Translations under genes and position numbers: made by a program
Part shown: one piece after another, positions 17,455-25,695 of the stretch
Numbering within the stretch: position 1 is the stretch's first letter
Layout of the letters: each line of letters begins with the position of its first letter
Notes under the pieces: model-generated
The model's database searches: none
What the model was told of the DNA's origin: nothing
What the model saw: only the letters and a program-made list of their open reading frames with translations
Source of the DNA: Candidatus Zixiibacteriota bacterium
Lineage (GTDB): Bacteria; Zixibacteria; MSB-5A5; GN15; FEB-12
NCBI GenBank assembly: GCA_034003725.1
Contig: JAVEYB010000012.1
Span: forward strand, 56,296 to 120,295
Length of the DNA: 64,000 bases
Direction: 5' to 3'

Positions 17455-18501
17455 TTACGGGAGTTTCCTGAAGTAGCTGTTGGCCAGCACCATCTCCAGT
17501 ACCAGCAAAACAAGTCCCGCATAGGCGAAATAGTGAAACAGCTCCCGATACTGCATATGCGAGGACGTTTTGATTTCGGTCTTCTCCAGCTGGTCGATCT
17601 CCACATATATTGATTCCAGTTCCTCACCGGAGCGAGCTCGGAAGTAGCGTCCCTTTGTGCGGTCAGCTATTTCCTTCAGCACATCTTCATCGATACGGGT
17701 CGGGCTGTAAATGTACCGCTTGCCGAAAATCGGGTCGTCATAGGGCACCATGGCATTGCCCGGCCGCCCTGCGCCGATCGTATAAATCTTGATATCAAAA
17801 GTCGACGCGATGTTCGCTGCCGTCAGGGGATCGATTTCTCCGGAGTTGTTCACGCCATCGGTGAGCACGACCATGATTTTCGACTTGGCATCGGACTCGC
17901 GCAGCCGGTTAACCCCGTTGGCGATTGCCATACCGATTGCCGTGCCGTCATCAAGCACGCCGAAGTCGACCATATCGACAAACTGGAGCAGGACGCCGTG
18001 ATCGACGGTCAGCGGACACTGGGTAAAGGAATTCCGCGCGAACACAACCAGTCCGATTCGGTCGTGCGGCCGACGTTCGATGAATTTCTTGATTTCCTCC
18101 TTGGCAACATAGAGGCGGTTGTGAGGTTTGAAATCCTCGGCCTGCATGGACGACGACACGTCAAGGGCGATCATAATGTCGATCCCTTCCGAACTCTCTT
18201 CGACAATCTCCGTCCCCGATCGTGGGCGTGCCACCGCCACGACCAGCAAGGCGAGAGCCAGCACGCGAAACACCAGGAGGATCGATCGAAAGCGCTGCCG
18301 TCCCGACCTGGCCGCCCGCTTGACGATACGAAGATCCGAATACTTTATAGTGGCTGAAACCGCCCGTCGCATTTTCAGGCGAAAGACCAGCATCGCAGCT
18401 ATCACAAGTGCGCCAACGATGAAGATGACCGCTGCCGGAATGACAATGTTGGCTCGTTCAAACACGCTGAATCCGAGTCCGGCAAACTCCAGATTACTCA
18501 T
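17455..18501 (-). CDS. batA: VWA-domain membrane protein BatA
   Basis: This 348-residue protein has N-terminal transmembrane helices (about residues 18-40 and 72-92), a VWA domain (about 105-300) with MIDAS motif DVSSS in MIALDVSSSMQ, and a C-terminal helix (FAYAGLVLLVLEMVLA). It is similar to BatB, 20 bases downstream. The ATG at 18501 overlaps the preceding gene as ATGA. Confidence 0.9.
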   Translation of the reverse strand: MSNLEFAGLGFSVFERANIVIPAAVIFIVGALVIAAMLVFRLKMRRAVSATIKYSDLRIVKRAARSGRQRFRSILLVFRVLALALLVVAVARPRSGTEIVEESSEGIDIMIALDVSSSMQAEDFKPHNRLYVAKEEIKKFIERRPHDRIGLVVFARNSFTQCPLTVDHGVLLQFVDMVDFGVLDDGTAIGMAIANGVNRLRESDAKSKIMVVLTDGVNNSGEIDPLTAANIASTFDIKIYTIGAGRPGNAMVPYDDPIFGKRYIYSPTRIDEDVLKEIADRTKGRYFRARSGEELESIYVEIDQLEKTEIKTSSHMQYRELFHYFAYAGLVLLVLEMVLANSYFRKLP

Positions 18502-19535
18502 GCGGCCTTCTCTTTCTCCGCCCGCCGGTTCTTGCCGTTGGTCAGGCGGGCTTCCGCCTCAACTTTTCGCAGATGCTCGTCGCGGATATCGGCAACCAGA
18601 TCGTGTACGAGGTTAAGATCCTGATCGCCCCGACCCGGCTCCGGCGTCGCGCGGGCAAACTTAACGAGGTCGGCGTGCTGGAAAAAAGACATCAGGCGAT
18701 CGAACCACTCCCCGGGAAGTGCAATCTGGCAGAAGGCGGCATCAAACTCCGATGTCGTCATTTCGAGCACGTCGAGTCTGTACATCCGGCCCAGAAACGC
18801 ACGGGCAATGTCGGTTAACACAAAATAGTACTGCTTGTGTGCTCCCGCGCCGACAAGATTCTGCTGCTGCAGCAACGCCAGTTCCTCGAATGCGATTTCC
18901 CACGGTGTCCGCGTGTCGACCGGTGCGATGGCGGCCCGGCGTCTCCTCAACAGCAGCCATACGATCAGAGGCAACACAATCAGCAGCAGCGCAGCGCAGC
19001 CCCAGTAATACCACACCGGGATTTCGGACTCAAACTCATATTGCGATTTGAGCGGTTTTATATCGAGTGTGTCGGCGTTATCGCCGAGCAGCGATTTCAC
19101 CTTGACAGGAATTCCCTCGGTCATGATGAGCCTGGAGGTGCTGTCCGGCAGTAGGAATATAACCGGCAAGGGAGGTACGACGTAGTCGCCCGTGGTGAAT
19201 GTAGATATCGTAAAAACCGTCTCGGAGCGTTTTCTCCCGTCATCGAGTGTGGTTTCTATGTCAGGTTGATAGTCCTTAACCTCAAATGCGCCGAGATTGG
19301 CGCCTAGCGGCGGCGGAACCAGCTCAATAGTGGAGTCGTACGTGATCGATACGCTATATGTGATGCGATCGCCAACATAGATTTCCGCCTGACTGACGGA
19401 GGTCTCGACCGTCACACCGGGAAGCGACGTTACCGTATCCGGCTCCTGGGCCATTCCCCGGATGTCTGTCAACGCCAGAAGCGTTGCGAGGGATATCGAG
19501 AGTCGAACGAGCGCATATCTCATAGTACTGCTCAC
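18498..19535 (-). CDS. BatD-like / DUF4381-type single-pass membrane protein
   Basis: This 345-residue protein has a signal peptide (start GTG 19535; an ATG at 19523 is possible), one or two periplasmic beta-sandwich domains (about 40-165) resembling the BatD repeat, a transmembrane helix (about 178-200), then a cytoplasmic helical domain. The latter contains the phrase TPWEIAFEELALLQQQNL typical of DUF4381-like proteins in Bat operons. It overlaps both neighbours by four bases. It likely connects the DUF58/MoxR and VWA parts of the system, but no biochemical role is known. Confidence 0.75.
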   Translation of the reverse strand: MSSTMRYALVRLSISLATLLALTDIRGMAQEPDTVTSLPGVTVETSVSQAEIYVGDRITYSVSITYDSTIELVPPPLGANLGAFEVKDYQPDIETTLDDGRKRSETVFTISTFTTGDYVVPPLPVIFLLPDSTSRLIMTEGIPVKVKSLLGDNADTLDIKPLKSQYEFESEIPVWYYWGCAALLLIVLPLIVWLLLRRRRAAIAPVDTRTPWEIAFEELALLQQQNLVGAGAHKQYYFVLTDIARAFLGRMYRLDVLEMTTSEFDAAFCQIALPGEWFDRLMSFFQHADLVKFARATPEPGRGDQDLNLVHDLVADIRDEHLRKVEAEARLTNGKNRRAEKEKAA

Positions 19536-20428
19536 TGCACGTTCTTTTCGTAGAACTCGAACCGCTCCGCACTGGCCAGCTTCTGCAGATACCGGGTGTA
19601 TGCCGCATCAGCTTTTTCCTGCTGATAGTCCAGAAGCACGGCGGCGCGGATCGAATCGTAAGGCATTCCGTTATAGCGATCTTCCTGATGCGCCAGGTAG
19701 TATGTCCGCACGTCCACTGTATCGATCGTCATATCTTTCATGACCTTGTCTCGGAGGAATCGGTCCACGACCAGTGAACGCGCATAATCGTCCACCTGCC
19801 TGCGAATCTCGGGTTCCTGGTCATATCCTTCGCGCAGGGCGGCGCGGTGCAACAGTTCCACACCGGCGAGTCGGCGAGCGTATTCCACCCGGTCCGCCCG
19901 ATTCGCTAGCTTTGATTGCATATCGCCCGGAAGCGACTGAATGCGCTCCTCAATATCTGAGGTGTATATTGTCTTATCGCCGACTATGGCGACAACACTA
20001 TCGCCCGTCTTGCGTACATCAGAATCCACCGCGGTTGCGGACTTCAGCTCTCGAAGAGCATCGATTGTCTGTCCCATTTTCTCCAGAGAGACGATGAGAT
20101 TGCGCGAAGCCTCGTCGCTGTAAGGTGCGTCCGGAGCGACAGCTCGGGCACGGACGTAGTAGGCTGCGGCATTCCGGTAGTCGTGCATGTCCTCGAAGTA
20201 AATCCGGGCAATCAGATAATTGAGGTTGCCCCGCTCGTGTGAGTCGAGCGAGGGATTATCGAGAATACTCCTGTATTCATCAATAGCCGCGCTGTAGAGT
20301 TTGTTACTCCGAAGCTCACCGGCAATTTTCGTTGCGGTTTCAACATCGACCGATTGGCGGTCGGCGCACGTTGCCAGCATTAAAGCCAGGCCGAATGCCA
20401 ACCATATGCCAGGAATGCCAGCCCTCAT
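19532..20428 (-). CDS. Lipoprotein with TPRs and a SurA/PpiD-like domain
   Basis: This 298-residue lipoprotein has lipobox LATC (Cys 21) followed by tetratricopeptide-like repeats (about residues 30-130). Residues 145-290 contain VVAIVGDKTIYTSDIEERI and later helices, which look like the N-terminal chaperone domain of SurA-type proteins without an obvious parvulin isomerase domain. This is inference from pattern. It overlaps the DUF58 gene (ATGA) and the BatD-like gene (GTGA), so it belongs to the operon. It could assist folding of the exported Bat partners. Confidence 0.7.
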   Translation of the reverse strand: MRAGIPGIWLAFGLALMLATCADRQSVDVETATKIAGELRSNKLYSAAIDEYRSILDNPSLDSHERGNLNYLIARIYFEDMHDYRNAAAYYVRARAVAPDAPYSDEASRNLIVSLEKMGQTIDALRELKSATAVDSDVRKTGDSVVAIVGDKTIYTSDIEERIQSLPGDMQSKLANRADRVEYARRLAGVELLHRAALREGYDQEPEIRRQVDDYARSLVVDRFLRDKVMKDMTIDTVDVRTYYLAHQEDRYNGMPYDSIRAAVLLDYQQEKADAAYTRYLQKLASAERFEFYEKNVQ

Positions 20429-21306
20429 TTGCGGCGTTCTCTCATCTTGAAGAAGTTGATCAACGGAACGATATACGACCGGTCAGTCCGAATGTTAATA
20501 CAATCCATGTCGATCACCCGAAACTCTCGCATGAGATTGGCGAGGTCTTCGGTCGCACGCGCCTCGAACTCCCGCCGGAACTCATTCGATCCGGTGTCAA
20601 CGAGAAAGACCTCACCGGTTTCGACGTCCTCGAGTTCGAGCAAACCCACGTCGTCGAACGTGCTTTCACGGGGGTCCGTGATTTTCATCGCGATGATATC
20701 GTGTTTGTTGTTGGCGACCCTGAGGGGCTTCTGATAGTCGCTGGACAGAAAGTCGGAAACGAGAAAGACAACCGACTTGCGCTTGATAACGCGGCTGAGA
20801 TACTCCAGGGCGCCCGCGATATTCGTTCCGATGCCGGTCGGTTCAAAAGCCAGAATCTCGCGGATCAAACGCAGGACATGACCACGGCCCTTCTGCGGCG
20901 GCACGAACTTCTCTATGGTGTCCGTGAATATGATCAATCCGACCTTGTCGTTGTTTTTGATTGCCGAGAAAGCCAGAAGCGCACACAACTCCGCGGCGGT
21001 ATCCGATTTGAACCGTTCCCGCGTACCGAAGCGACCCGACGACGACGCGTCGACCAGAAGCACTACCGACAGTTCGCGTTCCTCGCGGAATTTCTTGACG
21101 TGCGGGAATCCCGTCCGGGCGGTCACGTTCCAGTCGATCAGGCGGATGTCGTCGCCGGGCATATACTCACGTACTTCCTCAAACTCCATTCCCTGCCCCT
21201 TGAACGTGGAATGGTATTCACCGGAAAAGAGATCGTTGACCAGACGCTTGGTCCGAATCTCGATCCTGCGAACCTTCTTGAGGACTTCTTTCGGGATCAT
21301 CGACAC
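20425..21306 (-). CDS. DUF58 domain protein of the MoxR-Bat system
   Basis: This 293-residue protein has the DUF58 signature RLIDWNVTARTG (about residues 55-66) and a VWA-like fold behind it, with a partial MIDAS (VVLLVDASSSGRFG). No transmembrane segment is apparent. DUF58 proteins almost always pair with MoxR ATPases, and here the gene follows moxR by three bases. The start is GTG 21306, with an ATG two codons on. The 3' end overlaps the lipoprotein gene as ATGA. Confidence 0.9.
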   Translation of the reverse strand: MSMIPKEVLKKVRRIEIRTKRLVNDLFSGEYHSTFKGQGMEFEEVREYMPGDDIRLIDWNVTARTGFPHVKKFREERELSVVLLVDASSSGRFGTRERFKSDTAAELCALLAFSAIKNNDKVGLIIFTDTIEKFVPPQKGRGHVLRLIREILAFEPTGIGTNIAGALEYLSRVIKRKSVVFLVSDFLSSDYQKPLRVANNKHDIIAMKITDPRESTFDDVGLLELEDVETGEVFLVDTGSNEFRREFEARATEDLANLMREFRVIDMDCINIRTDRSYIVPLINFFKMRERRK

Positions 21307-21309
21307 GGT

Positions 21310-22299
21310 TTACGGCACCTCTACGGCATCGAAGATTTTCTGCACGATATCGTCGGAGGTGACCTCTTCGGCTTCGGCCTCATACGTCAGCAGAATTCGG
21401 TGGCGCAGTACGTCGGGGCCAATTGCCTTGATGTCCTCAGGGGTGATATAGCCGCGCCCCCTGAGAAACGCGTGCGCCTTGGCGGCCAGATTCAGGTTTA
21501 TCGTGGCGCGCGGCGACGCGCCGAACGAGATAAGATCGGACAGCGCCTGCAGACCATACTTCTCGGGTTCGCGCGACGCGAAGATGATGTTGACGATATA
21601 CTCCTTCACCTTGTCATCGACGTAGATAGAGCGGATGACCTGTCTCGCTCGTACTATATCTTCCGCGCGAATGACCTTCTCCACGCGTATTGACGCGGCG
21701 CCGGTGTTGCGATCCATGATTTCCCGTTCGTCGGCGGGCGACGGGTAACCGATCTTCAGCTTCAGCATGAAGCGGTCGACCTGCGCTTCCGGAAGCGGAT
21801 AGGTTCCTTCCTGCTCGATCGGGTTCTGTGTTGCAAGAACAAGGAACGGCTCATCGAGCGGGAACGTCGTCTCACCGATCGTCACCTGTCGCTCCTGCAT
21901 CGCTTCGAGCAGCGCTGACTGCACTTTCGCAGGGGCGCGGTTGATCTCGTCCGCGAGGATGATATTGGCGAAGATCGGCCCCTTCTTGACAAGGAATTCT
22001 GACCGCTGCGGATTATAGATCATCGTACCGATCAGGTCGGCGGGAAGTAAATCGGGAGTAAACTGCAGCCGTTGGAACTTGACCGAAATCGCGTCGGAGA
22101 GAGTCTTCACGGAAAGGGTCTTGGCAAGGCCCGGCACCCCTTCGATAAGAATGTGGCCGTCAGCCAGAATCCCGATCAGCAGGCGTTCGACGAGGTACTT
22201 CTGCCCGACGATAACGGAACCGATCTGGCCGGTGAGGCGATCGACAAACGCCGACTCGCGTTCGACAACGGCCTGTATCTGTTGAATGTCAGTTTGCAT
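21310..22299 (-). CDS. MoxR-family AAA+ ATPase
   Basis: This 329-residue cytoplasmic ATPase has Walker A GVPGLAKT at residues 54-61 and Walker B in IILADEINRAPAKVQSALLE. It also has the family phrase MQERQVTIG and a C-terminal lid domain. MoxR proteins act as chaperone-like ATPases for VWA-domain partners, here BatA, BatB and the DUF58 protein. The ATG at 22299 has GGAGG six bases upstream. Confidence 0.95.
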   Translation of the reverse strand: MQTDIQQIQAVVERESAFVDRLTGQIGSVIVGQKYLVERLLIGILADGHILIEGVPGLAKTLSVKTLSDAISVKFQRLQFTPDLLPADLIGTMIYNPQRSEFLVKKGPIFANIILADEINRAPAKVQSALLEAMQERQVTIGETTFPLDEPFLVLATQNPIEQEGTYPLPEAQVDRFMLKLKIGYPSPADEREIMDRNTGAASIRVEKVIRAEDIVRARQVIRSIYVDDKVKEYIVNIIFASREPEKYGLQALSDLISFGASPRATINLNLAAKAHAFLRGRGYITPEDIKAIGPDVLRHRILLTYEAEAEEVTSDDIVQKIFDAVEVP

Positions 22300-22321
22300 G
22301 CAGCCTCCGCTCTATATTCAC

Positions 22322-23185
22322 TTACATCTTGTCGAAAAACGATCGTAGGTCGTTAGCCAGGCGAACGGTCTCACCCGGCGAGGGATTGACAGGCTGGTAC
22401 TTTTCCCGCTCGGCTCGCTGCAGCCAGCCGACAATCGAGTCGCGCTGGGCGTCGCTAAGTGCCGTGTGGGCAATTGCCGAAGCCACTTCATCCGCGGTCT
22501 TGCCCGCAAGCGGCAGATCGAATTGCTGTTCGAGATAGTCAACCAACATAGAAAACAGTCCCGTCTGAAAGCGCTTCAGATCGGAACCCGCTTCCTTCTG
22601 CAGAGTGGACAGCCGTTCGAGAAGGCGTTCCGCGGGCGTCTTCTCGGGCATCTCCGCACGAGCACGTCGCCGCCTATAGGCGTACACTGCACCGCCGCCG
22701 GCCGCAACACAGGCTCCTGCCAGCACGAGCAACCAAACCGGTAGTCGGTCGGGCTGAGCGTCTGGCGGACGAGGGGCTGCAATAGTTATCGACACCGGCT
22801 CTGTCACGACTTCGCCGGGGATGGAGTCCGGCCACGACAGGAAGGCAATGGTAACGGGCTCCACCCTCCCGATACCTGATTCGGTCGGGATAAGCGAAAA
22901 CTCGAAGCGTTTCGTGGTAACTTCCTCGCTGCCGCTGCCGGTCGACGATATTGACGTAGCGAAACGGCCCACCCGCAGCTTGTCCAGGACAGGCTGCAAC
23001 GGGCGCTCGAAGCGGTATGCGGACTGCGGGCTGGACCACGTGAGCACGAACTCAAGCACCGCCTGCTCCTCGAATGGCGCTTCGGTGCGGTCGATCGACT
23101 GCGTCAGAGTGATACTGCCAGCCCCGATCGCAATCGATCCGACGAATAGTATTGCTACAACCGTTAACAGCAGTCGAATGTGCAT
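22322..23185 (-). CDS. BatD-like membrane protein upstream of moxR
   Basis: This 287-residue protein from the ATG at 23185 (a TTG at 23209 is also possible, neither with a good ribosome site) has a signal peptide, one beta-sandwich domain (about residues 30-160, with SITLTQSIDRTEAPFEEQAV), a transmembrane helix (about 175-195) and a cytoplasmic helical domain. It has the same plan as the DUF4381-like gene at 18498 but little obvious sequence identity. It is the first gene of the moxR-bat operon. Function unknown. Confidence 0.75.
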   Translation of the reverse strand: MHIRLLLTVVAILFVGSIAIGAGSITLTQSIDRTEAPFEEQAVLEFVLTWSSPQSAYRFERPLQPVLDKLRVGRFATSISSTGSGSEEVTTKRFEFSLIPTESGIGRVEPVTIAFLSWPDSIPGEVVTEPVSITIAAPRPPDAQPDRLPVWLLVLAGACVAAGGGAVYAYRRRRARAEMPEKTPAERLLERLSTLQKEAGSDLKRFQTGLFSMLVDYLEQQFDLPLAGKTADEVASAIAHTALSDAQRDSIVGWLQRAEREKYQPVNPSPGETVRLANDLRSFFDKM

Positions 23186-23291
23186 TCCCGATAACCGGAG
23201 TTTCGTCAAACAAGGCCCGTACCAGGCCGCCTTGCCGGCAGCTAACTATCTGTCCAGTCAAGAGTTAACATCAAGGGCGGAGCCTTGCCCA

Positions 23292-23322
23292 ATTATACTC
23301 ATCTTGCAGGCGTTTGTTTCAA
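23292..23322 (-). promoter_or_regulatory. Candidate promoter of the moxR-bat operon
   Basis: A perfect TATAAT (23297-23292) lies 19 bases after TTGAAA (23322-23317) on the minus strand, about 107 bases before the ATG at 23185. The leader contains a CAAGG-CTCCGC-CCTTG hairpin (23271-23286). The spacer is long, so confidence is moderate. Confidence 0.5.
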
Positions 23323-23327
23323 TTTTG

Positions 23328-24176
23328 TTATCGCCCCAGCACCATGGCGAACAGACCTACAATCATCCCTGTTTTGAGCGCCATCGAACCCACCCGCAGC
23401 AGTCGCTTTGTCGGATTTCCCCAGACAACGATGAGCAGCGCCAACAGCGGAAGATCGATGACATAAACGGTCAGAATCTCATATGCCCGACTAAACCAGT
23501 CATAGTAGATCGGCACGAGTGTCAGCAGCACAAGCACGACAAACAGCCCAATAGCAATCGTCAGCGCTGCCACCGGACCGACGAACTGAGGAATGGTCTT
23601 TACATCGGCCCGGCGATCCCCTTCAACATCCTCGACGTCTTTGATGATTTCGCGCACCAGGTGAAACAAGACCGCGAAAATCGCCGGTACGGCCGGGCCA
23701 GGCAGCACACTCAACAGGCGCGGATCAACCGCCATTCCCCCGACTACAAAGGTGAGTCCGCCCAGTATCGCAACAACAAAGTTGCCGACCAGAGGCACTC
23801 CTTTCAGGCGGATGTTATAGACGAACAGCGCTATCGCCGACAGCGTTACCACTATCAGTACCTGCCAGGACACGAGGAGAGAGACAACAATCGCCAGCGT
23901 GTTGAATGCCACCACCAGCAGTTTCGCGCGCGGCACGGACACGGCACCGCGCACCAGCGTCCGACGAGGGCGGTTGATGCGATCAATAGCGAGATCGACC
24001 ACATCGTTGAGCATGTTACCTGCCGCACAGACCAGAAACACTGCGACGGACGTCAGAAGCACTGGCGCCACGGGCAATCCCGGACTGGCCAGATAGGCAC
24101 CTACCCATACCCCCGCTGAGGCAACAGCGCAGTTGACCGCTCGTATGAGTGATAGATAGTCTCGAATGACTCGCAC
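23328..24176 (-). CDS. UbiA-family prenyltransferase (geranylgeranylglycerol-phosphate type)
   Basis: From the GTG at 24176 this is a 282-residue membrane protein with about eight to nine helices. The first aspartate-rich motif reads NMLNDVVDLAIDRINRPRR, and the second cytoplasmic loop contains DVEGDRRADVKT. This is the UbiA fold. The N-terminus RDYLSLIRAVNCAVASAGV resembles geranylgeranylglyceryl-phosphate prenyltransferases and related bacterial proteins more than UbiA or MenA. The true prenyl acceptor (glycerol phosphate, quinone or tetrapyrrole) is not certain. Longer starts would overlap the preceding BamA-like gene and lack a family match. Confidence 0.85.
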   Translation of the reverse strand: MRVIRDYLSLIRAVNCAVASAGVWVGAYLASPGLPVAPVLLTSVAVFLVCAAGNMLNDVVDLAIDRINRPRRTLVRGAVSVPRAKLLVVAFNTLAIVVSLLVSWQVLIVVTLSAIALFVYNIRLKGVPLVGNFVVAILGGLTFVVGGMAVDPRLLSVLPGPAVPAIFAVLFHLVREIIKDVEDVEGDRRADVKTIPQFVGPVAALTIAIGLFVVLVLLTLVPIYYDWFSRAYEILTVYVIDLPLLALLIVVWGNPTKRLLRVGSMALKTGMIVGLFAMVLGR

Positions 24177-24214
24177 GCCGGAGAATATCGGCAAGAACGG
24201 AGGCTCGTCAACAA

Positions 24215-25687
24215 CTATATGTCGGTGGAGAATTCGACCGCGAGCCGAGGCCCGTCGAGCTCCGCACCCTGGCCCCATCCGAACGACACCCGCACGGACC
24301 GTTCTTCCCCGACAACCGCAATCCCTCCGCCGACACCGGCTCTATACGACTCACTGAGAGTGCCCTCCGCCTCGGTCGAATTGAGGTACGCCCCTTCGTA
24401 AAAAACGAAAAGATAGGCTGAGGTGAAGCGCAGCCTGGGTTCCAGGGTGCCGTACGCGGTTCGCTGAACCGCGAACTGGTCCGTACGGTAACCGCGGAGC
24501 GAACCCGGGCCACCGACAAAGAACAACTCTGCAAGTGGTGGAATGCGGTCTCCCGTTTCCAAGCCACGGTAGCGCGCCGAAATGTGCATGACTGCCGGGC
24601 CCGGCAGCGATGTGTAGGACTCGATATCGACGGCCGTACGCGTTTCGTTGAATGCGTTCCGCCCCGGTATTGTCAGAAGACTGTCCGAAGAATAACGACG
24701 AGCCAGGTACGTCAGTGACGTGTGAATCCGCAAACCCCCGGACGGATTCAGGGGATCGGTGATAGTGGAGCGTTCCAAACCAACCGAGGCCGAATAGCCG
24801 GAATAGCCGGGGGCAATACCGGAGGGCTCCACGCGTTTAAAACCCAATCCGAGAGTCAGGTCTGTAGTTGTGGTGAGTGCCGTGGTATAGGCTGCCTCTG
24901 CCGCGAATTCGTAGAAGCTCTCACGGTAATCACGAGTTGCGACAGAAACAGCTCCACGGTCTCGACCAAACCAGAACAGCGGCTGTTGATAGTCGACGGT
25001 CAATTCGGTTCGTCCCCGGTCCGGCCGAGCAGAGCGAATCCCGGCCCGCCGGCCGCCGCCGAAGATATTCTCCAGGGTGAGGCGGGCATTCCACAGAAGC
25101 CCCGTGTTGTCGTCCGGTCCGTACCCGCCGCCGCCAAAAAAACTCACTTGCCGATGCTCACGAAAAGGTAGTTCGAGATCGGCCTCTGTATAACCGGGCA
25201 AAATCCGGATGCCGGCTGGTCCGTTGAGATCGAGGTAATCAATTGTGCGGGCTTCACGTTCAACATCTGCCAGCAGAGCGGGTGTCAAAGGAGATCCGTC
25301 TTTCAACGTGAAGAAACGGCGCAGGCGCGCGCCATCAGTTCGTTTCAGCCCATCGAATATCAGTCGCCTCACGGTAACGACCGGCCCGGGGGTGAGCTTC
25401 AGGTCAAGGACCCAGTAGGGTGGCTCATCGGACTGACCGAGTCCTGTTATCCGGGCACGGACAAAGAAGTGTCCCTGCGTCCGGTACCGCTCCATGAGTC
25501 GGCCAACCGCATCATCCACAGATGCGGAGTCAAACGCAATGGGATGGGCGAGCTTGACCAGTGTATCGCCAATCCGAATGGCGTTTACCTGCAGCGCCGG
25601 TTCACCCGACGAAGGAGCAACGCCACCGAGAACGGATGTTACCGCCAGCGACACCAGCACAACAATGACTACCTGGAAAAGTCGCAT
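24215..25687 (-). CDS. BamA/TamA-like outer membrane beta-barrel (Omp85) protein
   Basis: This 490-residue exported protein has a signal peptide, POTRA-like repeats (about residues 35-180; one ends PGPVVTVRRLIFDGLKRT), and a C-terminal barrel of about 300 residues made of alternating aromatic/hydrophobic strands. It ends in LAVEFSTDI. The segment FVGGPGSLRGYRTDQF (about residues 390-405) contains the RGY motif typical of the Omp85 lid loop. It is shorter than BamA itself, so TamA-like or another Omp85 role is likelier. It sits eight bases after the giant outer-membrane protein and may assemble the barrels of this cluster (inference). Confidence 0.85.
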   Translation of the reverse strand: MRLFQVVIVVLVSLAVTSVLGGVAPSSGEPALQVNAIRIGDTLVKLAHPIAFDSASVDDAVGRLMERYRTQGHFFVRARITGLGQSDEPPYWVLDLKLTPGPVVTVRRLIFDGLKRTDGARLRRFFTLKDGSPLTPALLADVEREARTIDYLDLNGPAGIRILPGYTEADLELPFREHRQVSFFGGGGYGPDDNTGLLWNARLTLENIFGGGRRAGIRSARPDRGRTELTVDYQQPLFWFGRDRGAVSVATRDYRESFYEFAAEAAYTTALTTTTDLTLGLGFKRVEPSGIAPGYSGYSASVGLERSTITDPLNPSGGLRIHTSLTYLARRYSSDSLLTIPGRNAFNETRTAVDIESYTSLPGPAVMHISARYRGLETGDRIPPLAELFFVGGPGSLRGYRTDQFAVQRTAYGTLEPRLRFTSAYLFVFYEGAYLNSTEAEGTLSESYRAGVGGGIAVVGEERSVRVSFGWGQGAELDGPRLAVEFSTDI

Positions 25688-25695
25688 GACGAGGG

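Noticed and set aside
20332..21693. 453-residue plus-strand open frame
   Set aside because: Antisense to the DUF58 and moxR genes.
22821..24119. 432-residue plus-strand open frame
   Set aside because: Low-complexity, Gln/His/Arg-rich, antisense to the BatD-like and UbiA genes.
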